Source: Verrucomicrobiaceae bacterium UBA1938
GTDB taxonomy: Bacteria > Verrucomicrobiota > Verrucomicrobiia > Verrucomicrobiales > Verrucomicrobiaceae
DNA length: 64,000 bases
Direction of reading: 5' to 3'
Assembly: GCA_002336895.1 (NCBI GenBank)
Contig: DDFC01000032.1
Location: 62,001 to 126,000 of the forward strand
Every line of letters begins with the position of its first letter. The stretch's first letter is position 1. The notes under the pieces are model-generated. The model made no database searches. It saw nothing but the letters and a program-made list of their open reading frames with translations, and had not been told where the DNA came from. The position numbers were made by a program, and so were the translations under genes. Below, piece by piece: positions 16,408 through 25,242 of this stretch.

Positions 16408-17010
16408 TCACCACAGGCTGGTGCGCATGCGCCCGGCCTCCAGAATGGCATCAAACCGGCGGGCATCGTCCTCGCGTGTGCCGCTGACGAGCACGTAGCC
16501 GTACTTCCGCCAGTGCTCCATCTCAGCCGCCGCGTTCTGCATGCGCAGCTCAAAAGCGGCGGCATCCTCTGTGGCGCGACCTGAAAGTCGGTTGCGCAGC
16601 TCCTCAATGCTGGGAGGCATGACAAAGATCTCCAGCAGGCAGCGCTTCACCAGTTCATCCTCGCAGGCACGCACCTGCATGGCCCCCTGCACGTCGATGT
16701 CCATGATGACATCCACACCGCGCCGGAGGTTTTCATACACGTAGCTTTTCAGCGTGCCGTAGAGGCGGCCATGAACACGGGCATATTCAAAGAGCTCCCC
16801 ACGCTCCACGCGCGCCAGAAAATCCTCCTCCGTGAGGAAAAAGTAGTCTCGTCCGTCCACCTCACCAGGACGGGGTGCACGTGTGGTGCATGAAACGGAA
16901 AAGACAGCCTCACCACGATCACACACCTTGCGAGCCAGAGTCGTTTTGCCGGTGCCGGAGGGTCCGGAAACGACGATAAGCTGACCCAGGCGCTGTTTTG
17001 AGAAATCCAT
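16408..17010 (-). CDS. gmk: Guanylate kinase
   Basis: 200 residues. Phosphorylates GMP to GDP with ATP. Seen: P-loop 'GPSGTGKTTL', GMP-binding 'SCTTRAPRPGEVDGRDYFF', and the 'DIDVQGAMQV' block. The ATG at 17010 was chosen; the frame remains open 27 codons upstream, but those residues do not resemble the family. Divergent from the oxidoreductase at 17101. Confidence 0.95.
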   Translation of the reverse strand: MDFSKQRLGQLIVVSGPSGTGKTTLARKVCDRGEAVFSVSCTTRAPRPGEVDGRDYFFLTEEDFLARVERGELFEYARVHGRLYGTLKSYVYENLRRGVDVIMDIDVQGAMQVRACEDELVKRCLLEIFVMPPSIEELRNRLSGRATEDAAAFELRMQNAAAEMEHWRKYGYVLVSGTREDDARRFDAILEAGRMRTSLW

Positions 17011-17100
17011 GCTGCCGAATACCCATGCAGACGGCAAGTGCAAGAGACTTGGCAAACGGGCAGTACTGTTCCACCCTAGCCCCCCACCCACAAATCAACC

Positions 17101-18450
17101 ATGCAAACTGCAGCCTCTCGTCGTCAGTTCGTCAAAGCAGCCGCCGCCTCGGTGGCAGCCCCCTTCATCCTTCCCTCTCACGTCTGGAGCGCAGAAACCG
17201 CCCCCAGCGAGCGCCTCACCCTGGGCTTCATCGGCATGGGTAAAATGAACAGCGGCCACCTCGGCAGCTTCCTGGGCCGCAAAGAAGTCCAGATCGTGGC
17301 TGTATGCGATGTGGACACCAACCGCCGCGAGCACGCCAAAAAGACCGTGGAAGAACGCTACGCCAAGGACAAGGATGTCAGCTTCAAAGGCTGCGAAGCC
17401 TATGGTGACTTCCGCAAGCTGCTTGAGCGCCAGGACATCGATGCAGTGGTGATCGCCACACCTGACCATTGGCATGCTTTCATCGCCATTGCCGCCATCA
17501 AGGCAGGCAAGGATGTTTACTGCGAAAAGCCCCTCACTCACAACATCCACGAAGCGCTGACCCTGATCAATGCCGTGCGCAGCAGCAAGCAGGTCCTGCA
17601 GACGGGATCCCAGCAGCGCTCCAGCAAGGAATTCCGCGTGGCTTGCGAACTCGTTCGCAATGGCATCATCGGCAAAATCGACCACGTCGAAACCCAGTTT
17701 GGAGCGCCTGCCAAGCCCAACGCCAATCCCGAAGAGCCCATGGAACCAGGTCTTGACTGGGACATGTGGTGCGGCCCGGCTCCGCTTGTGCCTTACAGCA
17801 GCATTCTCAGTCCGCGTGGCGTTCACAATCACTTTCCCGCCTGGCGCATGACCCGCGAGTTCGGCGGTGGCATGATCACCGACTGGGGTGCACACCATAT
17901 CGACATCGCCCAGTGGGGCCTGGGTGAAGATGAACACGGCCCGGTGGAAATCATCGCCCCTGAAAAATACGCAGACGCCACCGACGGTGCCAAGCTCATC
18001 TACGCCAGCGGCATCCCGCTCCTGCACAACGGCAAGGGCCGTGGCGTCTCCTTCTATGGGGCCAACGGCGAAGTGCACGTGAACCGCGGCAAGTTTGAGC
18101 TCGTGCTCGGCGGCAAGACGATCCACAAGTTCTGGGACAAGGAAGCCGACAAAGGCACCTCCCTGGACCGCGAAGTGATCCTGACCGAACGCGAATACCT
18201 GGCCGATGCCAAGGTGAAGCTCTACAATTCGAAGAATCACCACGAAGACTGGCTCAACTCCATCAAGACCCGCGAGAAGCCGATCTGCGATGTGGCCATC
18301 GGTGCCAGCACCGCGATTTCCTGCCACCTCATGAGCCAGGCCTACTACCACGGCGGCTCCATGAAATGGGACCCCGTGAAGCACGAATACACCAGTGGCG
18401 GCGACGCCAAGTGGCTCACCCGCGACTACCGCGCCGGCTGGGTGGTCTAA
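17101..18450 (+). CDS. Tat-exported Gfo/Idh/MocA family oxidoreductase
   Basis: 449 residues. The N-terminus 'SRRQFVKAAAAS' is a Tat signal, so the enzyme is exported folded with its NAD(P) cofactor. N-terminal Rossmann domain (about 40-160, 'GFIGMGKMNSGHLG'), then 'VYCEKPLTHN', the conserved EKP block, and a C-terminal alpha/beta domain with 'GGGMITDWGAHHIDIAQW'. Such paralogues in PVC bacteria act on sugars or glycosides; some oxidise C3 of sugars, and DUF1080 proteins (one at 44817) can act downstream, but a link is inference. Confidence 0.9.
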   Translation: MQTAASRRQFVKAAAASVAAPFILPSHVWSAETAPSERLTLGFIGMGKMNSGHLGSFLGRKEVQIVAVCDVDTNRREHAKKTVEERYAKDKDVSFKGCEAYGDFRKLLERQDIDAVVIATPDHWHAFIAIAAIKAGKDVYCEKPLTHNIHEALTLINAVRSSKQVLQTGSQQRSSKEFRVACELVRNGIIGKIDHVETQFGAPAKPNANPEEPMEPGLDWDMWCGPAPLVPYSSILSPRGVHNHFPAWRMTREFGGGMITDWGAHHIDIAQWGLGEDEHGPVEIIAPEKYADATDGAKLIYASGIPLLHNGKGRGVSFYGANGEVHVNRGKFELVLGGKTIHKFWDKEADKGTSLDREVILTEREYLADAKVKLYNSKNHHEDWLNSIKTREKPICDVAIGASTAISCHLMSQAYYHGGSMKWDPVKHEYTSGGDAKWLTRDYRAGWVV

Positions 18451-18485
18451 GCAATCGTGCAGCGGGCTGCAAGCCCGTTCTCTCT

Positions 18486-18517
18486 AAGGCGGCCTCGCAA
18501 GGGGCCGCCTTTTTATT
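18486..18517. terminator. Bidirectional intrinsic terminator
   Basis: GGCGGCC (18488-18494) and GGCCGCC (18503-18509) form a stem extended by AA/TT, followed by TTTTTA on the plus strand; the minus strand reads a run of A/T in the other direction. It serves the oxidoreductase gene and probably the HlyD-like gene that ends at 18513. Confidence 0.75.
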
Positions 18518-19784
18518 TCGGCTCCTCGCGCTTCACCACACCGGTGCCGTCACGCACAGTATCCGGCGGATGCATGAGCACTTCATCGCCTTTTTTGAGC
18601 CCTTCCAGCACCTGCGTCAGTTTGCCATCCGTGCGGCCAGCCTTGACTACGGCGGCTCTGGCCTTGCCGGAATCATAGATGAATGTCTTCCATTCGCTGC
18701 CCTCACGGAAGAGCGCACCGGCAGGAACGAGCAGCGTGTCATCGCTGTGCCAGACCGCCACACGCACCTCCACCCGGTAGCGGTCTCCCAAGGCTTTCAG
18801 CGCGGGAGTCTGCTCTGTGAAATCACTCAACACCAGCACTCGCTGTTCCTCCACCCCCAGTGCTGAGACTTTGGTGAATGCCGCAGGCTCCACGCGGCGG
18901 ACGCGCGCTTTGGCAGGCTCTTCCCCGCCCCACTGCTCCACGGTGACAAGAGCCCCCGGTTTGATCGTGACCGCATCGCGGGAAAGAATCTCAGCCTCGA
19001 TCTCCAGATCCGTAGGGTCGCCGATTTCGAGAATCGGAGTGCCCGGTGTGACGACGGTGGCGCTCTCCTGCTGCACCCGCAGCACCACGCCGCTGACCGG
19101 AGCGCGCACTTCGATGACCGCACCGCCGGCACCTGGCTTGTCGATTTGCTCCAGCGCCGCCCTGGCCTGTGCCAGTTCGTAATCGGCCACCTGCATGGCA
19201 AACTCTGTGGAGCGCACCTCACGCGTTTTCATCTCTGCCTCGCGCTGAAAGGTGTCGCGGTCAGTATCGCTGATGGTGCCTTTGTCTGTGTTGTTTTTGA
19301 CACGATCCCAGTTTGCCTGGGCGTATTTCAACGCGGTGCGCGACATTTCGACGTCTTCGTTGGCCCGGCTGCGCGTAGCCAGGGCGGCGTCCACACGTGC
19401 CTGGGCCTGGGTGCGGGCACGGGCATCCAGCAGCGGAGAGAGCGCAGGCTCGATGCGGGTGAGCACAGTCTCCCCTGCTTTCACCACGTCTCCCGGCTTC
19501 AAGATCACACGCTGCATGCTGCCAGCCACAGGGGCGGCGATCACATGGCGGTTGCGGATGCGCGTCTTGCCCTCCTCGGACACATACACCGTCAGCGGTC
19601 CCGGATGCACGACACCCGTCTCCACCTCCACCGGCCGTGGCTGCAGGGCATACACGATGACCAGCACCAGCCCCACCAGAACGGACCAGAAGGCCATCTT
19701 ACGAGAGAGGCTGCGCCGCGTGATCGGAGCTTTGGCTTCCCAGGGAGGAACGGCTGACGAGGTCGAAGATGGGGCGTCTGGCAT
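18513..19784 (-). CDS. HlyD-type membrane fusion/adaptor protein
   Basis: 423 residues. One inner-membrane helix (about 31-48), then the lipoyl-like half 'VIAAPVAGSMQRVILKPGDVVKAGETVLTRIEP', a coiled-coil hairpin (about 120-215), the second lipoyl half 'RAPVSGVVLRVQQESATVVTPGTPILEIGDP', and beta-barrel domains with 'LLVPAGALFREGSEWKTFIY'. It belongs to the periplasmic adaptor family of RND, ABC or MFS efflux systems. No pump or outer-membrane partner is encoded next to it here, which is unusual. Divergent from the alpha/beta hydrolase at 19924. Confidence 0.85.
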   Translation of the reverse strand: MPDAPSSTSSAVPPWEAKAPITRRSLSRKMAFWSVLVGLVLVIVYALQPRPVEVETGVVHPGPLTVYVSEEGKTRIRNRHVIAAPVAGSMQRVILKPGDVVKAGETVLTRIEPALSPLLDARARTQAQARVDAALATRSRANEDVEMSRTALKYAQANWDRVKNNTDKGTISDTDRDTFQREAEMKTREVRSTEFAMQVADYELAQARAALEQIDKPGAGGAVIEVRAPVSGVVLRVQQESATVVTPGTPILEIGDPTDLEIEAEILSRDAVTIKPGALVTVEQWGGEEPAKARVRRVEPAAFTKVSALGVEEQRVLVLSDFTEQTPALKALGDRYRVEVRVAVWHSDDTLLVPAGALFREGSEWKTFIYDSGKARAAVVKAGRTDGKLTQVLEGLKKGDEVLMHPPDTVRDGTGVVKREEPK

Positions 19785-19923
19785 GGTGTGCCCCCACTAT
19801 GCGCCAAGTTCGCGCGGCGACAGGTGATTTTTGCTTGTTGCTTTCAGCGTTCTCTGTTCAGAATCTGCCGCGCGCAGCTCCGGGCTGCACACTGCACATC
19901 ATCCAACCGAGAACTCCACTCCT

Positions 19924-20727
19924 ATGCCCCACGTCGAAACCAACGGAATCAAGATGTTTTATCAGGAACGCGGCAGCGGCGAACCGCTGGTCTGCATCAT
20001 GGGTGTGACAGCCCCTGGAGGGGTGTGGGATGCGCATGCCCAGGCATGGGAAAAACACTTTCGCTGCATTTTGGGGGACAACCGCGGCGTGGGAGAAACT
20101 GACAAGCCCGCCGGCCCCTACACCACTGCCATGATGGCGGACGACTACGCCGGCCTCATGGACAAGCTGGGCATCAAGCAGGCCCGCGTGGTGGGCTGCT
20201 CTCTTGGCTCCGTGATCGCCCAGCAGCTGGCGCTGCGCCACCCTGGCAAGGTGAAGAGCATGATCCTCATGTGCACATGGGCGCGGCAGGACCGCTTCGG
20301 CCTCTACACCTGGCAGCACCTGATCAAGGCCAAGGCCAGCATGCGCCCTGAGGACTTCATGCAGTGGATCCAGATGCTCATCTTCACCAAGCCCTGGTTC
20401 GACAATGACGAGTGCTGGAACAACATGCAGCAGGGACTCAAAGACGCCGCCATCAATCCCGCCCCGCAGCCGGTGCACGCCACGGAGGCGCAGAGCGCCG
20501 CCGCCATGACTCACAACACCCTCAACGAGCTCAAGAATGTGAAGTGCCCCACTCTCGTCATCGGCGGCAAAAACGACACCTTCACCCCGCGCTGGATGAG
20601 CGAGGAAGTGGCCGCCGCCATCCCCGGCGCAGACCTCCACCTCTACGACAATGCCGGCCACGCCTTCCATTGGGAGTGCCTGGGCGACTTCAACCCACGC
20701 ACCACGGAGTGGCTGCTGAAGCACTGA
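19924..20727 (+). CDS. Alpha/beta hydrolase
   Basis: 267 residues. Oxyanion region 'CIMGVTAPGGVWDAHAQ', nucleophile Ser93 in 'GCSLGS', Asp in 'GGKNDTFTP' and His in 'NAGHAFHWE' complete the triad; the block 'DNRGVGETDKPAGPYTTAMMADD' matches the family of haloperoxidase/3-oxoadipate enol-lactonase-type hydrolases. Substrate unknown. The frame extends upstream to 19831 but the ATG at 19924 begins the usual fold. A palindromic terminator follows. Confidence 0.85.
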   Translation: MPHVETNGIKMFYQERGSGEPLVCIMGVTAPGGVWDAHAQAWEKHFRCILGDNRGVGETDKPAGPYTTAMMADDYAGLMDKLGIKQARVVGCSLGSVIAQQLALRHPGKVKSMILMCTWARQDRFGLYTWQHLIKAKASMRPEDFMQWIQMLIFTKPWFDNDECWNNMQQGLKDAAINPAPQPVHATEAQSAAAMTHNTLNELKNVKCPTLVIGGKNDTFTPRWMSEEVAAAIPGADLHLYDNAGHAFHWECLGDFNPRTTEWLLKH

Positions 20728-20761
20728 TGTAACCCTTCACGGCGCTGAAATGCGTCTTTCG

Positions 20762-20794
20762 AAACAGGCGCGCAGCATGCTGCGCGCCTGTTTT
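20762..20794. terminator. Intrinsic terminator between convergent genes
   Basis: A perfectly self-complementary segment AAACAGGCGCGCAG...CTGCGCGCCTGTTT with CATG at its centre, followed by TTTTA on the plus strand. It terminates the alpha/beta hydrolase gene and can serve the minus-strand histidine kinase gene too. Confidence 0.85.
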
Positions 20795-20819
20795 ACGTAC
20801 CCGCCCCCGGCTGGCGAAG

Positions 20820-23800
20820 CTATTTTTTCTTCGCCAGGATATCAAAGCGGCAAGTCACCACGACACCACGCCTGGCCTTGTTCTTGATCGTCAAACGCGC
20901 ACCGATGAGGTTGGCGCGATAGTCCATCACCCGCACGCCGATCCCGCCTTTCTTGCCGGATTTGGCCTTCTTCATCCCAGCACCATCGTCCTCGATGCGC
21001 AGCTCACCTTCCATCGGCCCAGTTTGCTGCAGAGAGAGCTTGATCTGGGATGGCTTCCCATGCCGGAGAGCGTTGTTCACCGCCTCTTGGGCGATGCGGA
21101 AGAGATGAGTCTCGATGTCGTTGCTCAGCATCGTGATGCCAGGATCCACATCACAAACACATGGAGTGCGGAAATTGGTACGTACGGTCTCGGCCAGCAA
21201 CTGCAGCGCACCGACAAGGCCACGGTATTTCACCCCTGTGGGGGAAAGCCCATGGGACATGCGGCGCACCTCGGAGACCGACTCGCGCAGCAGCTCATGG
21301 ATGCGCTGCGCCTGCTGCCTGGTGTCCCCCTGCAGATCAGACTCCAGCGCCTCCACCAGAGAGACGATGCCAGTCATGGTCTGCCCCACACCATCATGCA
21401 GGTCATGGCCCACGCGGGCCTGCTCCTGCTCCACCACACGCAGCACCTCATGCTGCAGGCGGTTGCGCTCGGTCATGTCCGTGCCTGTGACAACGATGCG
21501 GTCATAAGCACCATCCGGCTTGCGTGTCACGGTGCTGCGAATTTCCACACATCTCCATTCACCGCTCTTTGTCTTCATGCGCGAATCGGCCGGAGGATTT
21601 TCCTCTCCACGCAGCAGGCGGGCAAAGCGCTCCTGGGAGCGGACAGTTTCCGCCTCATCCATGAGCCCGAGCTCCCAGGGTGTCTTGCCAAAGATTTGCT
21701 CCTGGCTGTAGCCCATGGTGCCGCTGAAAGCGGAGTTTGCGTAAACAAAACGCCCTTCAAGATCCAGCACCGCAATGAACGCAGACGTGTGGCTGACAAG
21801 CGCCTGATTGTAGGCAAGCTCACGCAGGTAATTCAGCTCCACCCGTTTGCGCTCGGTGATGTCTTCCACGACCGCGATGTGCCGCAGAGGCGGCTCCCCA
21901 GGACGCCACATGGGTGAAACGGTCAGATGGATCCAGGTCTGCTCACCATCGGGCGCCACATTGCGCTTTTCCAGCTTGAAGCTCGATACCCTCCCGGCCT
22001 TCAAAGCTTCCATATGCTTCAAGTCATCCAGCAGGTCTTCAGGGCTGGAGATGTCCATGAAGGTCAGCTTCAGCATTTCTTCAGAACTGCGGCGGTTGAT
22101 CTCGCACATGCGCTGATTCACGCTGAGAAAGCGCCCGGTGGGCGTGTCGATCACGGCCACCCCCACCGCCGCCTGCTCAAAGACTGCTCGGAAACGCTGC
22201 TCGCTCTCCTGCAACGCCCGCTCCACGCGTTTGCGTTCTGTGATGTCCTCCACCACTGCCACATGCCTCAGGGGCTCTTCGCCCGGCAGCCACATGGGTG
22301 AGACAGTGAGGTTCACCCACTTCATCGAGCCATCTGGCAGGATGTTCCTCTTTTCCAGATTGTAGCTGTGGAGCTTGCCTGACTTCAACTCCTCCATCCG
22401 CGCCAGCGATTGAGGCAGATCCTCCGCAAAGGTGACATCCTTGAAGGTCATCTGCAGCATCTGCTCCCTCGTGCGCTGGTTGATGTCGCAGATGCGCTGA
22501 TTCACATTCAGAAAACGGCCGGTGGAGGTTTCCATCTCCGCCACACCCACCGCAGCCTGCTCAAAGACAGCTCGGAAGCGCTGCTCGCTCTCCTGCAACG
22601 CCTGCTCGGCTTGTTTGCGGTCGGAGATGTCTGAAATGGTGCCTGTCATGCGCACCGCCAGCCCCTTCTCATTCCAGTCAGCCTCCCCACGGGTGAGAAA
22701 CCACCGATAGGCGCCGTTTTTGGTGCGCAGCCGCAGCTCCACCTGATAGGGCACCTTCTTTTCAAAGTGCGCCTTCCGGGCAGCCTTCACACGAGGCCAG
22801 TCATCCGGATGCAGACGCGACATGAAAGCCTCCTGATCGGTGCCCTGGAGTTCGTCATCCTCAAAGCCCAGCATCTGCTTCCAGCGCGCAGAAAGATAGG
22901 TCTCTCCGGTGAGCAGGTTCCAGTCCCACAGTCCGTCGGTGGTGGCACGCATGGCGCGCGCATATCTCTCCTCGCTCACCTGAAGTTCCAGCCTGCGTTT
23001 TTCTCCTTCAATGGCCAGTGCTGCCAGACGCGCTGCGGCAGTAATGACCTGCACCTCCTCCTGGTCCGGCGCATGAATCTCACGGTGGTAGCACGCAAAA
23101 GCACCCAACACCTGGCCCGAGCCGCTGATCACAGGCTCTGACCAGCAGGAATTCAGCCGGGCCTTTTCAGAAAGTTTGTGATATGCCTCCAGCCTCGGAT
23201 CGGAAAGGACGTCTGAGCAGACCACACGTCTGCCGGTGAAGGTGGCCACACCGCAAATGCCGATGTCTGGTGCAATGGGGGAGCCATCCAGCGCCTTGCG
23301 GACGTATTCCGGCAGGCTGGGGGCGGCGACCATGCGCAAACGGGTGCCGGTTTCATCCGCCAGCATGATGCTGCAACGCATGCCCTCATGTCCCGCCTCA
23401 ACACTTCGCACGATGGCTTCCAGCACAGCGGAGCAGGGAGCCCCCTTCACGATCAGTTGAAGATTATGCGCCTCGCGCTCTTCGGCCGCCTTGCGCCTGG
23501 AGATGTCCTCCAGCGTGCCGGTCATGCGCAGGGCACGGTCCTGCCCATCGCGGATGGTGACTTTTCCCCGGCCCATCACCCACTTCCACGTGCCATCTTT
23601 GCAGCGCATGCGAAACTCCCGCACAAAGTCGTCCGTTTTGCGCATCAAATGGTCATCCACCGCCTGTTCGGTACCTTGCAGGTCGTCTGGATGTACCAAC
23701 GGGTGCCATCCGTGCTCTGAACCAGGGATCCACTCATTGGCACCAAAGCCGAGCATCATTTTAAACTGGCTGGAACGGAAGATCTTGTTGCTGGCAATGT

Positions 23801-24293
23801 CCCAGTCCCAAACTCCGAAACCGGAGCTTTCCAGGGCAAACTTCCAGCGTTGCTCACCCTCCTGCAGCCGCTGCTCTGCGAGTACACGCTCCGTGATGTC
23901 CCGGCCCACCGACTGCATCTCCTGCAGATGCCCCAGATCATCAAAGAAGGCGCGGTTGACAAATTCCATCCACCGCACACGCCCCTTGCCATCATAAACC
24001 CGGTTCTCGATGACCACCACTGGGTTCTTAGGAGTGAGCAGCCGCAACCGCGTCTCGATCATTGGCAGATCGTCGGCAACCACCGAAGGCTGCCAGTGCC
24101 CGCCGATCAATTCATCATGCCCCTTGCCGAAAAAACGGCAGTACACTTCGTTCACATAAGTGATGGTGCCATCTGGAAGAAAGCGGCAGATCAACTCCGT
24201 CAGATCCTCCACCACCGTGCGGTAGGGATCTGAGGTCAGCAACGCATGCGGGGCAGCAGGCGCCTCGGTGGTTGAGATCTTGCGTGTCTTCAT
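20820..24293 (-). CDS. Orphan multi-PAS/GAF sensor histidine kinase (NarL-type)
   Basis: 1157 residues, no membrane helices, so a cytosolic sensor. Order: PAS (about 23-145), PAS with PAC (147-265), GAF (275-430), PAS (440-565), PAS (566-690), PAS (695-815), PAS (825-945), HisKA_3 dimerisation domain with the phosphoacceptor His966 in 'VGHDLHDGVGQ', and a HATPase_c domain (about 1058-1152) with N-box Glu1070/Asn1074 and G1 box Asp1102-Gly-Ala-Gly. PAS repeats five and six on the list share long identical runs ('EQRFRAVFEQAAVGVA', 'VVEDITERKRVE'), a tandem duplication. No response regulator gene is adjacent. The class pairs with LuxR-type regulators elsewhere. The ATG at 24293 starts the gene. 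Confidence 0.9.
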   Translation of the reverse strand: MKTRKISTTEAPAAPHALLTSDPYRTVVEDLTELICRFLPDGTITYVNEVYCRFFGKGHDELIGGHWQPSVVADDLPMIETRLRLLTPKNPVVVIENRVYDGKGRVRWMEFVNRAFFDDLGHLQEMQSVGRDITERVLAEQRLQEGEQRWKFALESSGFGVWDWDIASNKIFRSSQFKMMLGFGANEWIPGSEHGWHPLVHPDDLQGTEQAVDDHLMRKTDDFVREFRMRCKDGTWKWVMGRGKVTIRDGQDRALRMTGTLEDISRRKAAEEREAHNLQLIVKGAPCSAVLEAIVRSVEAGHEGMRCSIMLADETGTRLRMVAAPSLPEYVRKALDGSPIAPDIGICGVATFTGRRVVCSDVLSDPRLEAYHKLSEKARLNSCWSEPVISGSGQVLGAFACYHREIHAPDQEEVQVITAAARLAALAIEGEKRRLELQVSEERYARAMRATTDGLWDWNLLTGETYLSARWKQMLGFEDDELQGTDQEAFMSRLHPDDWPRVKAARKAHFEKKVPYQVELRLRTKNGAYRWFLTRGEADWNEKGLAVRMTGTISDISDRKQAEQALQESEQRFRAVFEQAAVGVAEMETSTGRFLNVNQRICDINQRTREQMLQMTFKDVTFAEDLPQSLARMEELKSGKLHSYNLEKRNILPDGSMKWVNLTVSPMWLPGEEPLRHVAVVEDITERKRVERALQESEQRFRAVFEQAAVGVAVIDTPTGRFLSVNQRMCEINRRSSEEMLKLTFMDISSPEDLLDDLKHMEALKAGRVSSFKLEKRNVAPDGEQTWIHLTVSPMWRPGEPPLRHIAVVEDITERKRVELNYLRELAYNQALVSHTSAFIAVLDLEGRFVYANSAFSGTMGYSQEQIFGKTPWELGLMDEAETVRSQERFARLLRGEENPPADSRMKTKSGEWRCVEIRSTVTRKPDGAYDRIVVTGTDMTERNRLQHEVLRVVEQEQARVGHDLHDGVGQTMTGIVSLVEALESDLQGDTRQQAQRIHELLRESVSEVRRMSHGLSPTGVKYRGLVGALQLLAETVRTNFRTPCVCDVDPGITMLSNDIETHLFRIAQEAVNNALRHGKPSQIKLSLQQTGPMEGELRIEDDGAGMKKAKSGKKGGIGVRVMDYRANLIGARLTIKNKARRGVVVTCRFDILAKKK

Positions 24294-24353
24294 GCCAGCA
24301 CGATTTCACCATACCCAAGTGTGGCGCACAAGCTACCACACAGATAAGAGGAG

Positions 24354-25220
24354 TTAGGGAATATAGCCCATCGACTTCATCCACTCGGCCACGCGGTCAG
24401 GCCAGTCATTCACAGGACCGCCGCTTTTGCGCATGCCAAAACCGTGGCCGCCTTTCGCATAGATGTGCAGCTCGCAGGGGATGTTAAGCTTCTTATATTC
24501 AATGTAAAGCAGGGCACTGGCGCTGGCGGGCCAGGGGTCGTCATTCGCGTGCACGAGACACATGGGAGGAGATTTGGAGGTGACTTCAAAACCAGGGAGC
24601 AGATGGGAGATGTCTTCCTTGCTGACAAGATAGGCCGGATAGACCGGAACCGCGAAATTTGGCGTGGCGTCTTCCACATCCAGCGCAGGATCAGGGGTGT
24701 AGGTACGCTCATTGGCATGCAGAGAGGTCATCACTGTGAGATGCCCCCCGGCCGAAAAGCCCAGAATGCCAATGCGGTCGGGTTTGAGTCCCCACTCCTC
24801 TGCATGGTGACGGATGATGCCCATGGCACGCTGTGCATCCTGCAGCGCCTCGCGGCCCGGATCTTTGGGGTCGCGCTTTGGCACGCGATACTTGAGCAGG
24901 ATGCCGGTGACACCATGCTTCACCAGGAAATCGCACACCTGAGACCCCTCGTGTTCATAAGCCAGGATGCCATAGCCGCCACCAGGGCAAACCAGCACCG
25001 CAGTGCCATTGGGCTTCTCAGGCTTGAAGACCGTGATCATAGGATCGGTCACATTGGTGATGCGAACCACGTCATCGGCAGACTTTTTCGGCACCTCTTT
25101 TTCAGCCTCGATCTTCACCCCCGGCTTTTCAGGTGCTCCGCCAGGCCAGAGCTTCACGACGATGGGGTCGGCTGCAAACAGCGACGAGGAAACAAACAGA
25201 AGAGCGGGAAGGAGCTTCAT
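24354..25220 (-). CDS. Secreted alpha/beta hydrolase (xylan esterase/BD-FAE-like)
   Basis: 288 residues. A signal peptide (about 1-17, 'LLPALLFVSSSLFAADP') precedes an alpha/beta-hydrolase domain with the oxyanion block 'AVLVCPGGGYGILAYEHEG', nucleophile motif 'GFSAGGHLT', Asp in 'HANDDPWPAS' and His in 'GGHGFGMRKSG'. It fits the family with acetyl-xylan or feruloyl esterases that act on extracellular plant polysaccharide. ATG 25220 was chosen over one 11 codons upstream. Its coding end is next to the histidine kinase gene. Confidence 0.85.
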   Translation of the reverse strand: MKLLPALLFVSSSLFAADPIVVKLWPGGAPEKPGVKIEAEKEVPKKSADDVVRITNVTDPMITVFKPEKPNGTAVLVCPGGGYGILAYEHEGSQVCDFLVKHGVTGILLKYRVPKRDPKDPGREALQDAQRAMGIIRHHAEEWGLKPDRIGILGFSAGGHLTVMTSLHANERTYTPDPALDVEDATPNFAVPVYPAYLVSKEDISHLLPGFEVTSKSPPMCLVHANDDPWPASASALLYIEYKKLNIPCELHIYAKGGHGFGMRKSGGPVNDWPDRVAEWMKSMGYIP

Positions 25221-25242
25221 GGTACCGCTATTGGAGCGGAAT

